Assembly: GCF_029945965.1 (NCBI RefSeq)
Contig: NZ_JAQSDO010000003.1
Location: forward strand, 1-64,000
Source of the DNA: Thermomonas sp.
GTDB taxonomy: Bacteria > Pseudomonadota > Gammaproteobacteria > Xanthomonadales > Xanthomonadaceae
DNA: 64,000 nucleotides
Reading direction: 5' to 3'
Part shown: piece by piece, positions 27,929 to 37,339 of the stretch
Layout of the letters: every line of letters starts with the position of its first letter
How positions within the stretch are numbered: position 1 is the first letter of the stretch
Made by a program: the position numbers and the translations under genes
The notes under the pieces: model-generated
What the model was told of the DNA's origin: nothing
The model's input: the letters and a program-made list of their open reading frames with translations, nothing else
Database searches by the model: none

Positions 27929-29671
27929 ATGAAAGCACTCCGCGTACCGCCGGGAAAATCCGTCAGCAAAGCACCCACCGGCATCATCGGACTGGACGAG
28001 ATTACTGGCGGAGGCTTGCCGCGTGATCGCACAACCCTACTGATGGGTGGACCGGGTTCTGGCAAGACTATCTTCTCGCTGCAGTTCCTCGTCCACGGTG
28101 CACTGAATTGCGGGGAGCCTGGCATCTTCGTTGCCTTCGAGGAAACCTCCGAGCGCATCATTGCCAATGCCGAGAGTTTTGGTTGGGATCTCGCCAAGCT
28201 CAGTCAGAAAAAACTGATTTTCATAGATGCCAAGCCCCAGGCGGACATGATCCAGTCCGGGAATTTTGATCTTGGCGGCTTGCTCGCCGCACTCGACGCC
28301 GCAGTCAAGGCGACAGGCGCAAAGCGCATCGTCTTCGATGCGCTCGACGTCCTGTTGGCGTTCTTGCCCGATCTGGCCGCGCGCAAACAGCAAACATATG
28401 AACTGCACGAATGGCTGTTGTCACATCAACTCACCGGCATCATCACTACGAAAACGGACAAGGAAGAAGCCACGTCGCTTAACAAGCAGCAGTTCGGTTT
28501 CATGCAGTTCATGGTCGATTGCGCGGTCATCCTTAACCACCATGTGGTTCTCGGCGTGTCGCAGCGCAATTTGCGCGTGCAGAAGTATCGGGGCTCCAGC
28601 TTTGACGAGAACGAAGCGCCATTCTTGATCGGGGCTAGCGGCCTTCAGGTAAGCGCAACGCGCACGGTAAATCGCCAAGTACGAAAGGTGACCAGCGAGC
28701 GCGTCACCAGCGGCATAGAGCGACTCGATACGATGCTGAGTGGCGGCTACTACCGAGGCGCCAGCGTCCTGATCACCGGCTTTCCCGGCACGGCCAAGAC
28801 GACGATTGCCGCTGCCTTCGCCGAGGCGGCCTGCGAACGGGGGGAGCACACTGCGTTTGTAAGCTTCGACTCGGATGCGAACGAGGTGATCCGCGACTTG
28901 GCCTCGGTCAACATCCGGCTCGAACGATTCGTCAAGAACGGATGCCTGCTCGTGGCCTCTGCCCGAAGCATTACCGGTAGCGCGGAAACTTACCTGGATC
29001 GCATCAAATCGCTGGCGATCGAGCACGCTGCGCGTTGCCTCGTGATCGATCCAATCTCCACCTGGTCGCAATCGGGCAACGACTTAAAAGTGCATAGCGT
29101 CTCGGAGCTGTTGACCGACTGGGCCAAGGCCCACGGCATCACGCTGGTCTGCACCAGCAATGTCGACGAGGCATCGCAAACCGAGCGAGGCCAGACGCTG
29201 CAGATTTTCACGCTCGCCGACACCTGGATCCAGCTCAGCTATCTGATGCAGGCCGGCGAGCGCAACCGTGGATTGTCCATCGTCAAGTCGCGCGGCACTG
29301 CGCATTCCAACCAGCTACGCGAGCTGATCTTGAGCGACGAAGGGGTGACTCTGGCGGACATCTATTCAGCCGGGGGCGAAGTGTTGATGGGAACGATGCG
29401 CTGGGAAAAGGAAAGCGCCGAGCGCGAAGCGCACGAAACAGCCAGCGTTTTGGCAACACTGAAACATGTCAACCTCGATGCGGAAGAAGCCGAACTGGAA
29501 GTGCGATTGAAGGCGATCCAGGTAGCGCTCGAGGCCAAGCGCGTCGAACAAGCGCTGTTGGCCACCACGATCCAGAGCCGCAAGGGTGATCTGTCACGCG
29601 GTCGTACCCGAATCAAGGAGTTGCGAGGCGCCGATGCGATCAAGCCCGAACGCAAGGCGAGGAAGCCATGA
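27929..29671 (+). CDS. kaiC: KaiC-like two-domain ATPase
   Basis: 580 aa from the ATG at 27929 (MKALRVPPGK), which has GGTGG at short spacing; an ATG at 27896 would add 11 residues. Two RecA-like domains. CI: GLDEITGGGLP, Walker A GGPGSGKT (40-47), catalytic Glu pair in FEETSE (71-72). CII: Walker A GFPGTAKT (284-291), but the Glu pair position reads FDSD (313-316). The place of the S431/T432 phosphosites of Synechococcus KaiC reads FT (427-428). A coiled-coil tail covers about 490-570. In cyanobacteria KaiC is the clock ATPase/kinase; in other bacteria such proteins serve stress or timing roles. No kaiA. kaiB overlaps its stop. Confidence 0.9.
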   Translation: MKALRVPPGKSVSKAPTGIIGLDEITGGGLPRDRTTLLMGGPGSGKTIFSLQFLVHGALNCGEPGIFVAFEETSERIIANAESFGWDLAKLSQKKLIFIDAKPQADMIQSGNFDLGGLLAALDAAVKATGAKRIVFDALDVLLAFLPDLAARKQQTYELHEWLLSHQLTGIITTKTDKEEATSLNKQQFGFMQFMVDCAVILNHHVVLGVSQRNLRVQKYRGSSFDENEAPFLIGASGLQVSATRTVNRQVRKVTSERVTSGIERLDTMLSGGYYRGASVLITGFPGTAKTTIAAAFAEAACERGEHTAFVSFDSDANEVIRDLASVNIRLERFVKNGCLLVASARSITGSAETYLDRIKSLAIEHAARCLVIDPISTWSQSGNDLKVHSVSELLTDWAKAHGITLVCTSNVDEASQTERGQTLQIFTLADTWIQLSYLMQAGERNRGLSIVKSRGTAHSNQLRELILSDEGVTLADIYSAGGEVLMGTMRWEKESAEREAHETASVLATLKHVNLDAEEAELEVRLKAIQVALEAKRVEQALLATTIQSRKGDLSRGRTRIKELRGADAIKPERKARKP

Positions 29672-29958
29672 GTCGTCTGGCCATCTACAAATTCAGGCTC
29701 TACGTGGCCGGAGAGGGACCAAATTCCGCGCAAGCACGTGCGAACTTGGCAGCGATTTGTCGAGAATATTTGCCTGATCGTCACCAGATCGAGATCATTG
29801 ACGTCATCAACGACCCCGAGCGAGCCTTGGCAGACCGCATATTCATGACCCCCACGCTGGTCAAACTGGCGCCACGCCCTGTCCAGTGCATTGTTGGAAC
29901 ACTCAGTCAGAAACAGATCGTCCTGCAGACCATGGGGATGGAATCCATAGACGTATGA
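29668..29958 (+). CDS. kaiB: KaiB-like protein
   Basis: 96 aa, thioredoxin-like fold. Family pattern visible: FRLYVAGEGPNSAQARANL, then EIIDVINDPERALADRIFMT, then PTLVKLAPRPVQCIVGTLS. KaiB binds the CI ring of KaiC after a fold switch in cyanobacteria. Its ATG overlaps the kaiC stop (ATGA), and its own stop overlaps the next gene, so all three are translationally coupled. The pairing with KaiC strengthens both calls. Confidence 0.9.
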   Translation: MSRLAIYKFRLYVAGEGPNSAQARANLAAICREYLPDRHQIEIIDVINDPERALADRIFMTPTLVKLAPRPVQCIVGTLSQKQIVLQTMGMESIDV

Positions 29959-32900
29959 ATCCAGTCAAACCCAACTCATTGCTGGATCACAGCGAGGAAA
30001 TCCACGCGTTGATCGAAACGCTGCACGCTACCGAGCAGCGTCTTGAAGAACTGACGGCGGGAGAAGTTGACACGGTTTCGAATCTCGCAGGCAGGACTGT
30101 GATGTTGCAGCATGCGCAGGAGCAACTGCGTCAAAACGAAGCGGTCAAACAGGCTGCCATCCTCAACGCATTACCGGCACATATCGCATTGCTTGATGCC
30201 CAGGGCGGCATTGTTTCGGTGAACGAGACATGGCGTCGGTTCGGGAGTGCGAATGACTTGCTGAGCCCGAAATTCGGAGTCGGCTTGAATTACGTCGAGA
30301 TATGCGACAACGCCGATGGAGACAATGCAGCCGAAGCCCAGGAAGCCGCTTTCGGTCTTCGTGCCGTACTGGCTGGCGCGAGCAATCATTTTTCGCTCGA
30401 GTATCCCTGTCACTCGCCCAATGAGCAGCGCTGGTTTCAGCTGACCGTGACACCGGTGGCCGATGGCATGTCACTCGGCGCCGTGGTCATGCACCTCGAC
30501 ATCACCGAAAAACATCATGCGGAGAAGCGACTCCGCGACCTGGATCAGAAATACCGCACGGTGTTCAAAGCCTCCAGCGATGCCATCATGATCCTGGACG
30601 AAAATGGCTTCTCCGAGATCAATGATGCGACCTTGCAGATGTTCGGCTGCAAGGCGAACGGCGAATTGCTGGGCAAACACCCCAGCGAGGTATCGCCGCC
30701 TACCCAGCCCGGTGGCGAAGATTCGGTAGAGCTGGCCAGTAGACACATGGCCAAGGTGTTCAGAGGGGGGAGCCTTCAGTTCGAGTGGATGTTCCGTCGA
30801 ATGAATGGCATCGATTTCCTGACCGACGTACTGCTGACCGCGATGGAGTTGGATGGCAAGCAGGTGGTGCAAGGCACCGTGCGCGACATTACCCGGCGCA
30901 AGGCAACCGAGGAGGAATTGACCTACAAGAGCACGATGTTGCAGACCCAGATCGAATCCTCGCTCGACGCAATACTGGTCGTTGACGAAACGTTACGCAT
31001 CATCTCCTACAACCGAAATTACGTTTCCCTGTGGCAGCTGCCTGAGAGTCTTGTGGCTACCGGCAACCACGAGCTGATACTGCAGACCATCCTTGACCAG
31101 ATCGAAGACCCCGTCGCATTCGCTGCCAGGGTCCACTATCTGTATGACCATCGCGACGAAAAGAGTCGCGAGGAAGTCCATTTGAAAGACGGTCGGCTGA
31201 TTGACCGTTACTCGGCCCCTGTCACCGGCGCAGATGGCAAATACTACGGCCGCGTCTGGTATTTTAGGGATATTACCGAAAGCGCGAAATCAGCGGCCGA
31301 TTTGCTCGAGTCGCGGCAAATGCTGCAGCTGGTGCTTGACACCATTCCATCGCGGGTATTCTGGAAAGATACTGAATTAAATTTTCTCGGCTGTAACAAA
31401 TCCTTTGCGATCGACGCGGGATTCAGGTCGGCCGAGGAACTTGTTGGCAGGAACGATCTGGAAATGCTCTCGCTAGACAGAGCCAAATCATATCGCTCAA
31501 ACGACCAGCTGGTTCTGGACGGCGGCAAGGCCATACTCGGCATAGAGGAATCGCAACCCACCTCGGACGGAAAAATCGGCTGGATACGGACCGACAAGGT
31601 CCCCATGACCAACGCCAAAGGAGTAATCACTGGAATATTGGGTACCTATGAGGACATCACCGAGCGAAAGGTGACGGAGGAACGCATCAAATACCTCAAT
31701 CGGGTCTTTGTGGTCCAGACCGGCATCAACTCACTCTTGTTGCGCGTACAGAACCGAAATGAGTTGTTCAGGGAAGCGTGCAACATCGCCGTCGATTCGG
31801 GCGGGTTCAAAATGGCCATGCTGGGCATCCTCGATCAGGACACGATGCGGATCATCCCGGTCGCAGCCGCAGGCAAGGATGAGGAGCTGTTGAGCTCCAT
31901 CCGCAACGTCCTGAATTCCGACGAGCTCGCCGCAAACACGATGTTCACGCGGGTTCTCCGTGAGAAAAAGACCATCGTGTCGAACGATTCGGCCAACGAC
32001 ACCCAGCTCATCTTTCAGAAAAACTACGCGGAGGCCGGGATTCGCTCGATGGCCATCTTGCCGTTGCTTGCATCGGGAAAGGCAATCGGCGCGCTTGCCC
32101 TGTATGCCAGTGAGATTGAATTCTTTCATGACCAGGAAATGGCGCTCCTGACCCAGCTGACCGACGACATCGTGTTCGCGATGGATCACATTGGACAGCA
32201 GGAGAAGCTCAACTACCTCGCCTACTACGATTCGCTGACTGGACTCGCTAACCGCAGCCTGTTTTTCGAGCGCGTGACGCAATACCTGCGCAGCGCGGAA
32301 AGCGGCGGGTACAAGCTCGCCATTGGCCTGATTGACCTTGAGCGTTTCAAAAGCATCAACGACAGCCTGGGCCGGTCGATGGGCGACGTGTTGCTGAAGC
32401 AAGTGGCGGCGTGGATGACGCAACGAGCGGGAGATGCCAGCCTGCTGGCGCATATCAATGCCGATCACTTCGCTGTCGTGCTGCCGGAGGTGAGCTCGGA
32501 TGGCGACTTGGCAAAACTGATGGGACACCTGCGGGATTCTTTCCAGGGCCATTCCTTCCGGCTCAATGAAATCGCTTACCGCATTGGCTTCAAGGCTGGC
32601 GTCGCGGTATTTCCGGATGACGGCACTGACGTCGACACCTTGTTCAAGAATGCCGAAGCAGCGCTGAAGTTGGCCAAGACGGGCGGCGACCGGTATCTGT
32701 TCTATACGCAGGAAATGACCCTTGCGGTGGCGGAGAAGCTCGCGCTTGAAAACGAACTTCGCCGTGCCATCGACAACGAGGAGTTCGTGCTTCATTACCA
32801 GCCCAAGGTAGATCTGGCGACTGGCATGGTCACCAGCGCCGAGGCGCTGATTCGCTGGAATCATCCGCGGACAGGGCTGGTACCGCCGGGTAAGTTCATT

Positions 32901-33509
32901 CCCATCCTGGAACAAACCGGGCTGATCCATGAAGTGGGTCAGTGGGCCCTGCGCCAGGCGATCGCGGACTACCTACGCTGGCGCCGCGCTGGTCTGCTGG
33001 GCCTGCGTATCGCGGTGAACGTGTCGCCGTTGCAGTTGCGAAACCAGGAGTTCATCGCCGAGGTCGCGCAGGTGATCGGTATCGAACCAGGTGCATCGGC
33101 CGGCTTGGAGCTGGAAATCACCGAAAACCTGATCATGGAGGACGTCGGGCAAAACATCGCCATCCTCAAGACGCTGCGCGCCATGGGCATCACGGTAGCC
33201 ATCGACGATTTCGGCACGGGTTACTCATCGCTCAGCCACCTGGCCAGATTGCCCGTGGACACGCTCAAGATCGATCGCTGCTTTGTCACCGACATGGCGA
33301 TTTCCTCGGAAGGCCTGGCGCTGGTATCCACGATCATTACCCTGGCACATTCCATGAAGCTCAAGGTCGTAGCCGAAGGTGTCGAAACCGAGGAGCAAAA
33401 GCGGCTACTGCAGTTGCTGGGCTGCGATGAAATGCAGGGGTTCCTGTTCAGCAAGGCAGTGCCGGCGGATGAGTTCGAAGCACGCTTCTTGATGCAACGA
33501 ACACACTGA
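29955..33509 (+). CDS. PAS/GAF sensor with degenerate GGDEF and intact EAL (c-di-GMP phosphodiesterase)
   Basis: 1184 aa, no membrane helix, cytoplasmic. Order: N-terminal coil (1-60), four PAS/PAC units (about 65-190, 195-315, 325-445, 455-575; each ends in a DIT motif), GAF (about 590-745), GGDEF-like (about 757-910), EAL (about 925-1175). The GGDEF signature reads NADHF (835-839), so cyclase activity is unlikely. The EAL part is intact: EALIRW (963-968), LEITEN, DDFGTGYSSL (from 1084), KVVAEGVET. It should hydrolyse c-di-GMP under sensory control, perhaps GTP-modulated by the dead GGDEF. ATG 29955 overlaps the kaiB stop. Convergent with the two-component operon downstream. AT-rich patches near 31250-31500 hint at transfer. 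Confidence 0.92.
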   Translation: MNPVKPNSLLDHSEEIHALIETLHATEQRLEELTAGEVDTVSNLAGRTVMLQHAQEQLRQNEAVKQAAILNALPAHIALLDAQGGIVSVNETWRRFGSANDLLSPKFGVGLNYVEICDNADGDNAAEAQEAAFGLRAVLAGASNHFSLEYPCHSPNEQRWFQLTVTPVADGMSLGAVVMHLDITEKHHAEKRLRDLDQKYRTVFKASSDAIMILDENGFSEINDATLQMFGCKANGELLGKHPSEVSPPTQPGGEDSVELASRHMAKVFRGGSLQFEWMFRRMNGIDFLTDVLLTAMELDGKQVVQGTVRDITRRKATEEELTYKSTMLQTQIESSLDAILVVDETLRIISYNRNYVSLWQLPESLVATGNHELILQTILDQIEDPVAFAARVHYLYDHRDEKSREEVHLKDGRLIDRYSAPVTGADGKYYGRVWYFRDITESAKSAADLLESRQMLQLVLDTIPSRVFWKDTELNFLGCNKSFAIDAGFRSAEELVGRNDLEMLSLDRAKSYRSNDQLVLDGGKAILGIEESQPTSDGKIGWIRTDKVPMTNAKGVITGILGTYEDITERKVTEERIKYLNRVFVVQTGINSLLLRVQNRNELFREACNIAVDSGGFKMAMLGILDQDTMRIIPVAAAGKDEELLSSIRNVLNSDELAANTMFTRVLREKKTIVSNDSANDTQLIFQKNYAEAGIRSMAILPLLASGKAIGALALYASEIEFFHDQEMALLTQLTDDIVFAMDHIGQQEKLNYLAYYDSLTGLANRSLFFERVTQYLRSAESGGYKLAIGLIDLERFKSINDSLGRSMGDVLLKQVAAWMTQRAGDASLLAHINADHFAVVLPEVSSDGDLAKLMGHLRDSFQGHSFRLNEIAYRIGFKAGVAVFPDDGTDVDTLFKNAEAALKLAKTGGDRYLFYTQEMTLAVAEKLALENELRRAIDNEEFVLHYQPKVDLATGMVTSAEALIRWNHPRTGLVPPGKFIPILEQTGLIHEVGQWALRQAIADYLRWRRAGLLGLRIAVNVSPLQLRNQEFIAEVAQVIGIEPGASAGLELEITENLIMEDVGQNIAILKTLRAMGITVAIDDFGTGYSSLSHLARLPVDTLKIDRCFVTDMAISSEGLALVSTIITLAHSMKLKVVAEGVETEEQKRLLQLLGCDEMQGFLFSKAVPADEFEARFLMQRTH

Positions 33510-33603
33510 TTCGAAATGAGCACAGCAGTCGGTTGGCTGGAAATGCCTTCAATGCGGCATGGTGTTGGCGATGGTGCCGGGCTTTTCCTCTCCCTATCCG
33601 CTG

Positions 33604-34002
33604 CTAGATCCTGGCCCGCAGGCCTTGGTTGATCGATTCCACGAGCGCCTCTGCGTTCCATGGTTTGGCAAGGAAATCATGCAGCCCCGCTTCGTGGCGG
33701 GCACGATCGACGGCGGCGGTCTCGGCATGGCCGGACAGCATGATCTTGACGACCGACGGGAACCGCTTGTGCGCCTCAATCAGGAATTCATCACCCTTCA
33801 TGCCGGGCATCAGCCAGTCCGACACGATCACCAGCAAGGTGTGGCCTTCTTCGGCCAGCTCGTCCAGCAGCTCCAGCGCTTCTTCGGCGCTTTCGGCCAC
33901 ATCGATCAAGAAATCATTGCCGAACGCGCGCCGAAGCTGGTCCTTCAACGCCGTCAGCACGATGATTTCGTCATCCACGCACAACAAAATTCCCTTGTTC
34001 AT
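33604..34002 (-). CDS. Single-domain response regulator (receiver)
   Basis: 132 aa, receiver only. Acidic pair D10-D11, phosphoacceptor D62 in VIVSDWLMPGMKG, switch Ser S90 in IMLSGH, and Lys K113 in LAKPW are all present, so it should be phosphorylated. The ATG shares one base with the kinase stop (TAATG), so it is the last gene of a three-gene operon. No output domain: it may act by protein contact, as CheY-like regulators do. Receiver type resembles those fused to HD-GYP or GGDEF (GDEFL motif after D62). Confidence 0.93.
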   Translation of the reverse strand: MNKGILLCVDDEIIVLTALKDQLRRAFGNDFLIDVAESAEEALELLDELAEEGHTLLVIVSDWLMPGMKGDEFLIEAHKRFPSVVKIMLSGHAETAAVDRARHEAGLHDFLAKPWNAEALVESINQGLRARI

Positions 34003-36164
34003 TATCCGGCTCCGTCGATCGGTAGATGCACGGTGAAGGTACTGCCACGCCCGACTTCACTTTCCACGGTAATCCTGCCCCTATGCTTTTCCACGATCTT
34101 GCGGACGATGTCCAGCCCCAAACCAGTGCCTTCGCCCGTGGCCTTGGTGGTGAAGAAAGGTTCGAATATCCGCTTCTGCACTTCAGGCGATATGCCGCAA
34201 CCGGTGTCGCTGATCGACACCAGTGCGTCGCCGTTTTCCTGGCACAGGCTGATAGTCAGCGTGCCCTTGTGGTCCATCGCCTGCAGCGCGTTGTGAATCA
34301 GGTTGGTCCAGACCTGGTTGATCTCGTCGGGCAGGCAGCGCACCAGCGGGATCTCCTGGAATTGGCGGACAAGCTCGGTGCCGTGCTTGATCTGGTTCTG
34401 GTAAATGGTCAACACCGTCTCCAGTCCTTCGCTCAGGTTCGATTCCGTCCACACCTGAACGCCGCCGAAGCGTGAGAAGGACTTCAGCGCGAAGATGATC
34501 TTGGCAACCCGGTCCACCGCCGTGTTGATGTTCCCGGCGTTGGTGGAAATCGTGGAAATCCCGTAGGCGGTTTCCAGGATGCGGTCTGCGGCCGGATGCC
34601 GCAGCAGTGGCAGCATCTGTTTGAGGTCGGTGTGGGATTGCAATTGCACCAGCAGGTCGGCGTGATGCCGCGCGTGGTCCAGGCCCAGGGCCTCGAGTGC
34701 CGTGGTCACCTCACGCACGACGGCGCGTTCCTCGCGCGTACTGAGCATCTTCTTGGGCTTGTTCGCGCGTTCCACCAAGGCGCTGAAGCGCTCGCGGTCG
34801 GTTTTATCGAGATCGTCAAGCAAGGCCGGCAGGCCGAGCAGGGCGCTGTCGAGCGCATCGGAAATATTGTGGCCGCTGGATTTGATCGCGCCGATCGGGG
34901 TGTTGATCTCGTGCGCCACGCCTGCAATCAATTGGCCAAGCGCGGCCATTTTTTCCGAATGCACCAGATGCGCTTCGGCCTGGTGCAGGTCTTCCAGCGC
35001 CTTGGCCGCCTGTTTGCGTGCCTTTTCGGCGACAGCGAAGGCATCGGCGTTGGCCAGCGCAATCGCAGCGAATGCGGCGGCCGATCGGAACACTTCCAGC
35101 TCGCGTTCGTGATAGGCGTCAGCCTGGTGGCTTTGCACGGTCACCACGCCTATGCGGCGGCCGTTGGCGATCAGCGGACGGAATACCGCTGACAGGATCG
35201 GCGTGCTCTCGTTGAAGCAGCTGGCGCTGGGTGCATCGGCAAGTTGCGTTTCGTTGAACAGGGTCAGTTCGCGGTCCTCGCGGAACGTCAGTACCGCCAG
35301 CGAGGTCGGGTGGTCGAGTGGAAACGAGCTGGGTTCGTCGATCAAGCCGTCCTCCACATAAAACAGGAAGTCGAGCGCATCGCCCGCCGGCGAGAGCAAG
35401 GCGACGCCGAACACGTCCACCGGCAGCAGGGCGGAGAAGCGTTTCTCCAGCGTCCGGCAGATGGCCTCGGTGTCCAGGCTTCCGGTCAGGTCCTTGCCGA
35501 TGTTGCCTACCAGCCGCAGCGTTTCGGCCGACACCGCAAGATCGTCCATCGCACGCTTGAGTGCTGCGTTGGCCTGCCAGCGCGCCGCCGTCGCCGCCAC
35601 GTGGCTGGCCACGAAATTGAGCAGGTCCAGGTCGGCCTGCGTGTAGGTGATGTCGGCGCTATAACTTTGCACGATGATCAATCCGTACACTTGGTCCTGC
35701 GCGATCAGCGGTGCGCCCATCCAGCTGTTGAAGTCGACGACGCCGCGAGCGGCCAGGATCTCGCCCTGGTCGACCAGCGACTGGAACAGGTCGTTATCCA
35801 TCAGCCACGGGAGGCGTGTGCGGATCACCAGCGAGGAAATGCCCTCGCCATAGGGGAAGGTCTCCTTGACCTGGCTCAGGTCCTCGTCCACCAGGTATTC
35901 CTGGCGGATCAGCCCATGCTCGGCATCGTAGGTGGCGATGATGAAGTTCTTGGCATACATCAGCCGGCCGACGATTTCGTGTAGTTGGGCGTAGTGTTCG
36001 TGCTCCGGACTGTCTGCGGTCGACAGCGAAGCGATCTCGTAAAGGGCGCGCTGCAGGGACTCGCCCTGGCGGCGTTCGGTCACTTCACGTTCGAGCTCGA
36101 CCACGCGCTGCGTCAGCTGCGCGACGCTCGCCGGTTGCCGTGTGCTGGCTTCGGACTCAGTCAA
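34002..36164 (-). CDS. GAF-domain sensor histidine kinase
   Basis: 720 aa from a TTG start at 36164, seven bases after GGAG, overlapping the end of the cyclase gene by eight bases. No ATG occurs before the first GAF domain, so a non-ATG start is needed; frames further upstream are antisense-like and not conserved. Coil (10-40), GAF1 (about 40-200), GAF2 (about 225-375), coil, dimerisation domain with His418 in IAGVAHEINTPIG, long helical linker, and HATPase (about 590-715: NLIHNALQAMD, DTGCGI, FFTTKATGEGTGLGL). Cytoplasmic. Probable donor to the two flanking receivers. Confidence 0.9.
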   Translation of the reverse strand: MTESEASTRQPASVAQLTQRVVELEREVTERRQGESLQRALYEIASLSTADSPEHEHYAQLHEIVGRLMYAKNFIIATYDAEHGLIRQEYLVDEDLSQVKETFPYGEGISSLVIRTRLPWLMDNDLFQSLVDQGEILAARGVVDFNSWMGAPLIAQDQVYGLIIVQSYSADITYTQADLDLLNFVASHVAATAARWQANAALKRAMDDLAVSAETLRLVGNIGKDLTGSLDTEAICRTLEKRFSALLPVDVFGVALLSPAGDALDFLFYVEDGLIDEPSSFPLDHPTSLAVLTFREDRELTLFNETQLADAPSASCFNESTPILSAVFRPLIANGRRIGVVTVQSHQADAYHERELEVFRSAAAFAAIALANADAFAVAEKARKQAAKALEDLHQAEAHLVHSEKMAALGQLIAGVAHEINTPIGAIKSSGHNISDALDSALLGLPALLDDLDKTDRERFSALVERANKPKKMLSTREERAVVREVTTALEALGLDHARHHADLLVQLQSHTDLKQMLPLLRHPAADRILETAYGISTISTNAGNINTAVDRVAKIIFALKSFSRFGGVQVWTESNLSEGLETVLTIYQNQIKHGTELVRQFQEIPLVRCLPDEINQVWTNLIHNALQAMDHKGTLTISLCQENGDALVSISDTGCGISPEVQKRIFEPFFTTKATGEGTGLGLDIVRKIVEKHRGRITVESEVGRGSTFTVHLPIDGAG

Positions 36165-37158
36165 TTTCAATCTCCACGCGATTGCGGCCGCTGTTCTTGG
36201 CGCGATACAGGGCGGCATCGGCGCGGCCGAGCAGGCTGGCCACGGTATCGCCGTCCCGGTAGGAGGCCACTCCAAAACTCGCAGTAATCGGGTCCACCCC
36301 GGCGAAGGCATGGCCTTCGATGGCAGCACGCAGGTTTTCCGCCGCGGCGAGCCCGCCGTCGCGCGTGCTGTGCCGGCAGAGCACCACGAACTCCTCGCCA
36401 CCCAGGCGGCCCACGGCGTCGGAATCACGGGTGCTACTGCGCAGGATGTCAGCAACGCCGGCCAGCACGATGTCACCGGCACCGTGGCCGTAAGTGTCGT
36501 TGACCCGCTTGAAGTGATCGATGTCGACCATGATGATGGCAAGATCGACCGCATAGCGGCGGCTACGCGCCAGTTCCTCTTCCATCTCTTCGTCGAGCTT
36601 GCGGCGATTGAACAGGCCGGTCAGTTTGTCGGTGACCGAGAGTATTTCCAACTGCTGGTTCTTTTCCACCAGCTCCTGGGTGCGCGCCGCCACCAGTGAC
36701 TCCAAATCAGCGTTCATCTGGCGCAATTTTTCGTTTTGTTTGATCAGGTCGCGTTCCTGCTGGTAAGCGCGGATTGCCGCGCGCACAGTCAGCACGATGT
36801 CCTCGTTGAGGAAGGGCTTTTCCAGGAAACGATACAGATTGGCTTCGTTGATCGCACGCTTGACGCCGCTCACGTCGCTCTGTCCGGTCAGCAGGATCTT
36901 CACCGTGTTCGGCGAGCGTTCGTGCAGGCGCACCAGCAGTTCGTCGCCACGCAACCCTGGCATCATGAAGTCGGAGATGACCAGACTCAGTTCGCGCCCC
37001 TGCGCGCGAAGTTCAGCATCGATCTCTAGGGCCTCCTCACCGCTTTCGGCGAACTCGACCTGCAAGTGCTGGCCGAAATTCGTCGCCATCATCGTACGAA
37101 GTGCACTGAGTACAGTCGAATCGTCGTCTACGCACAGAATGATGTCGCAGTTACCCAT
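36157..37158 (-). CDS. Receiver-GGDEF response regulator (diguanylate cyclase)
   Basis: 333 aa. Receiver at 1-120 with D11-D12, phosphoacceptor D63 (VISDFMMPGLRG), T91 and K114; coiled-coil linker 130-170 (QNEKLRQMNADLESLVAARTQ); GGDEF domain 170-333 with intact GGEEF (253-257). An inhibitory-site RxxD (RDSD, 244-247) lies five residues before it. Should make c-di-GMP from GTP when phosphorylated, with product inhibition. PleD/WspR-like layout. First gene of the minus-strand operon with the kinase and lone receiver; opposes the EAL protein of the kai operon. Confidence 0.95.
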   Translation of the reverse strand: MGNCDIILCVDDDSTVLSALRTMMATNFGQHLQVEFAESGEEALEIDAELRAQGRELSLVISDFMMPGLRGDELLVRLHERSPNTVKILLTGQSDVSGVKRAINEANLYRFLEKPFLNEDIVLTVRAAIRAYQQERDLIKQNEKLRQMNADLESLVAARTQELVEKNQQLEILSVTDKLTGLFNRRKLDEEMEEELARSRRYAVDLAIIMVDIDHFKRVNDTYGHGAGDIVLAGVADILRSSTRDSDAVGRLGGEEFVVLCRHSTRDGGLAAAENLRAAIEGHAFAGVDPITASFGVASYRDGDTVASLLGRADAALYRAKNSGRNRVEIEID

Positions 37159-37339
37159 GCGCCGTTCGCCTCAGGGTTCCGTTGCATTCAGTAGAACAGA
37201 ATGCGCCGCCAGGGGCAGTCGGCACGTGAACGAGAAGGCCGAGTTGTGACCGGATTCGACAATTGCAAGCTTGAGCTAGCCCACGTGCGTCGATCCGGGC
37301 AGACGCTCGGTCACTCATGTCGTACTGGCGCCTACTGGC

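Noticed and set aside
29668-29958. KaiB-like gene as a thioredoxin
   Set aside because: No CxxC motif, and the PTLVKLAPRP and EIIDV patterns are those of KaiB.
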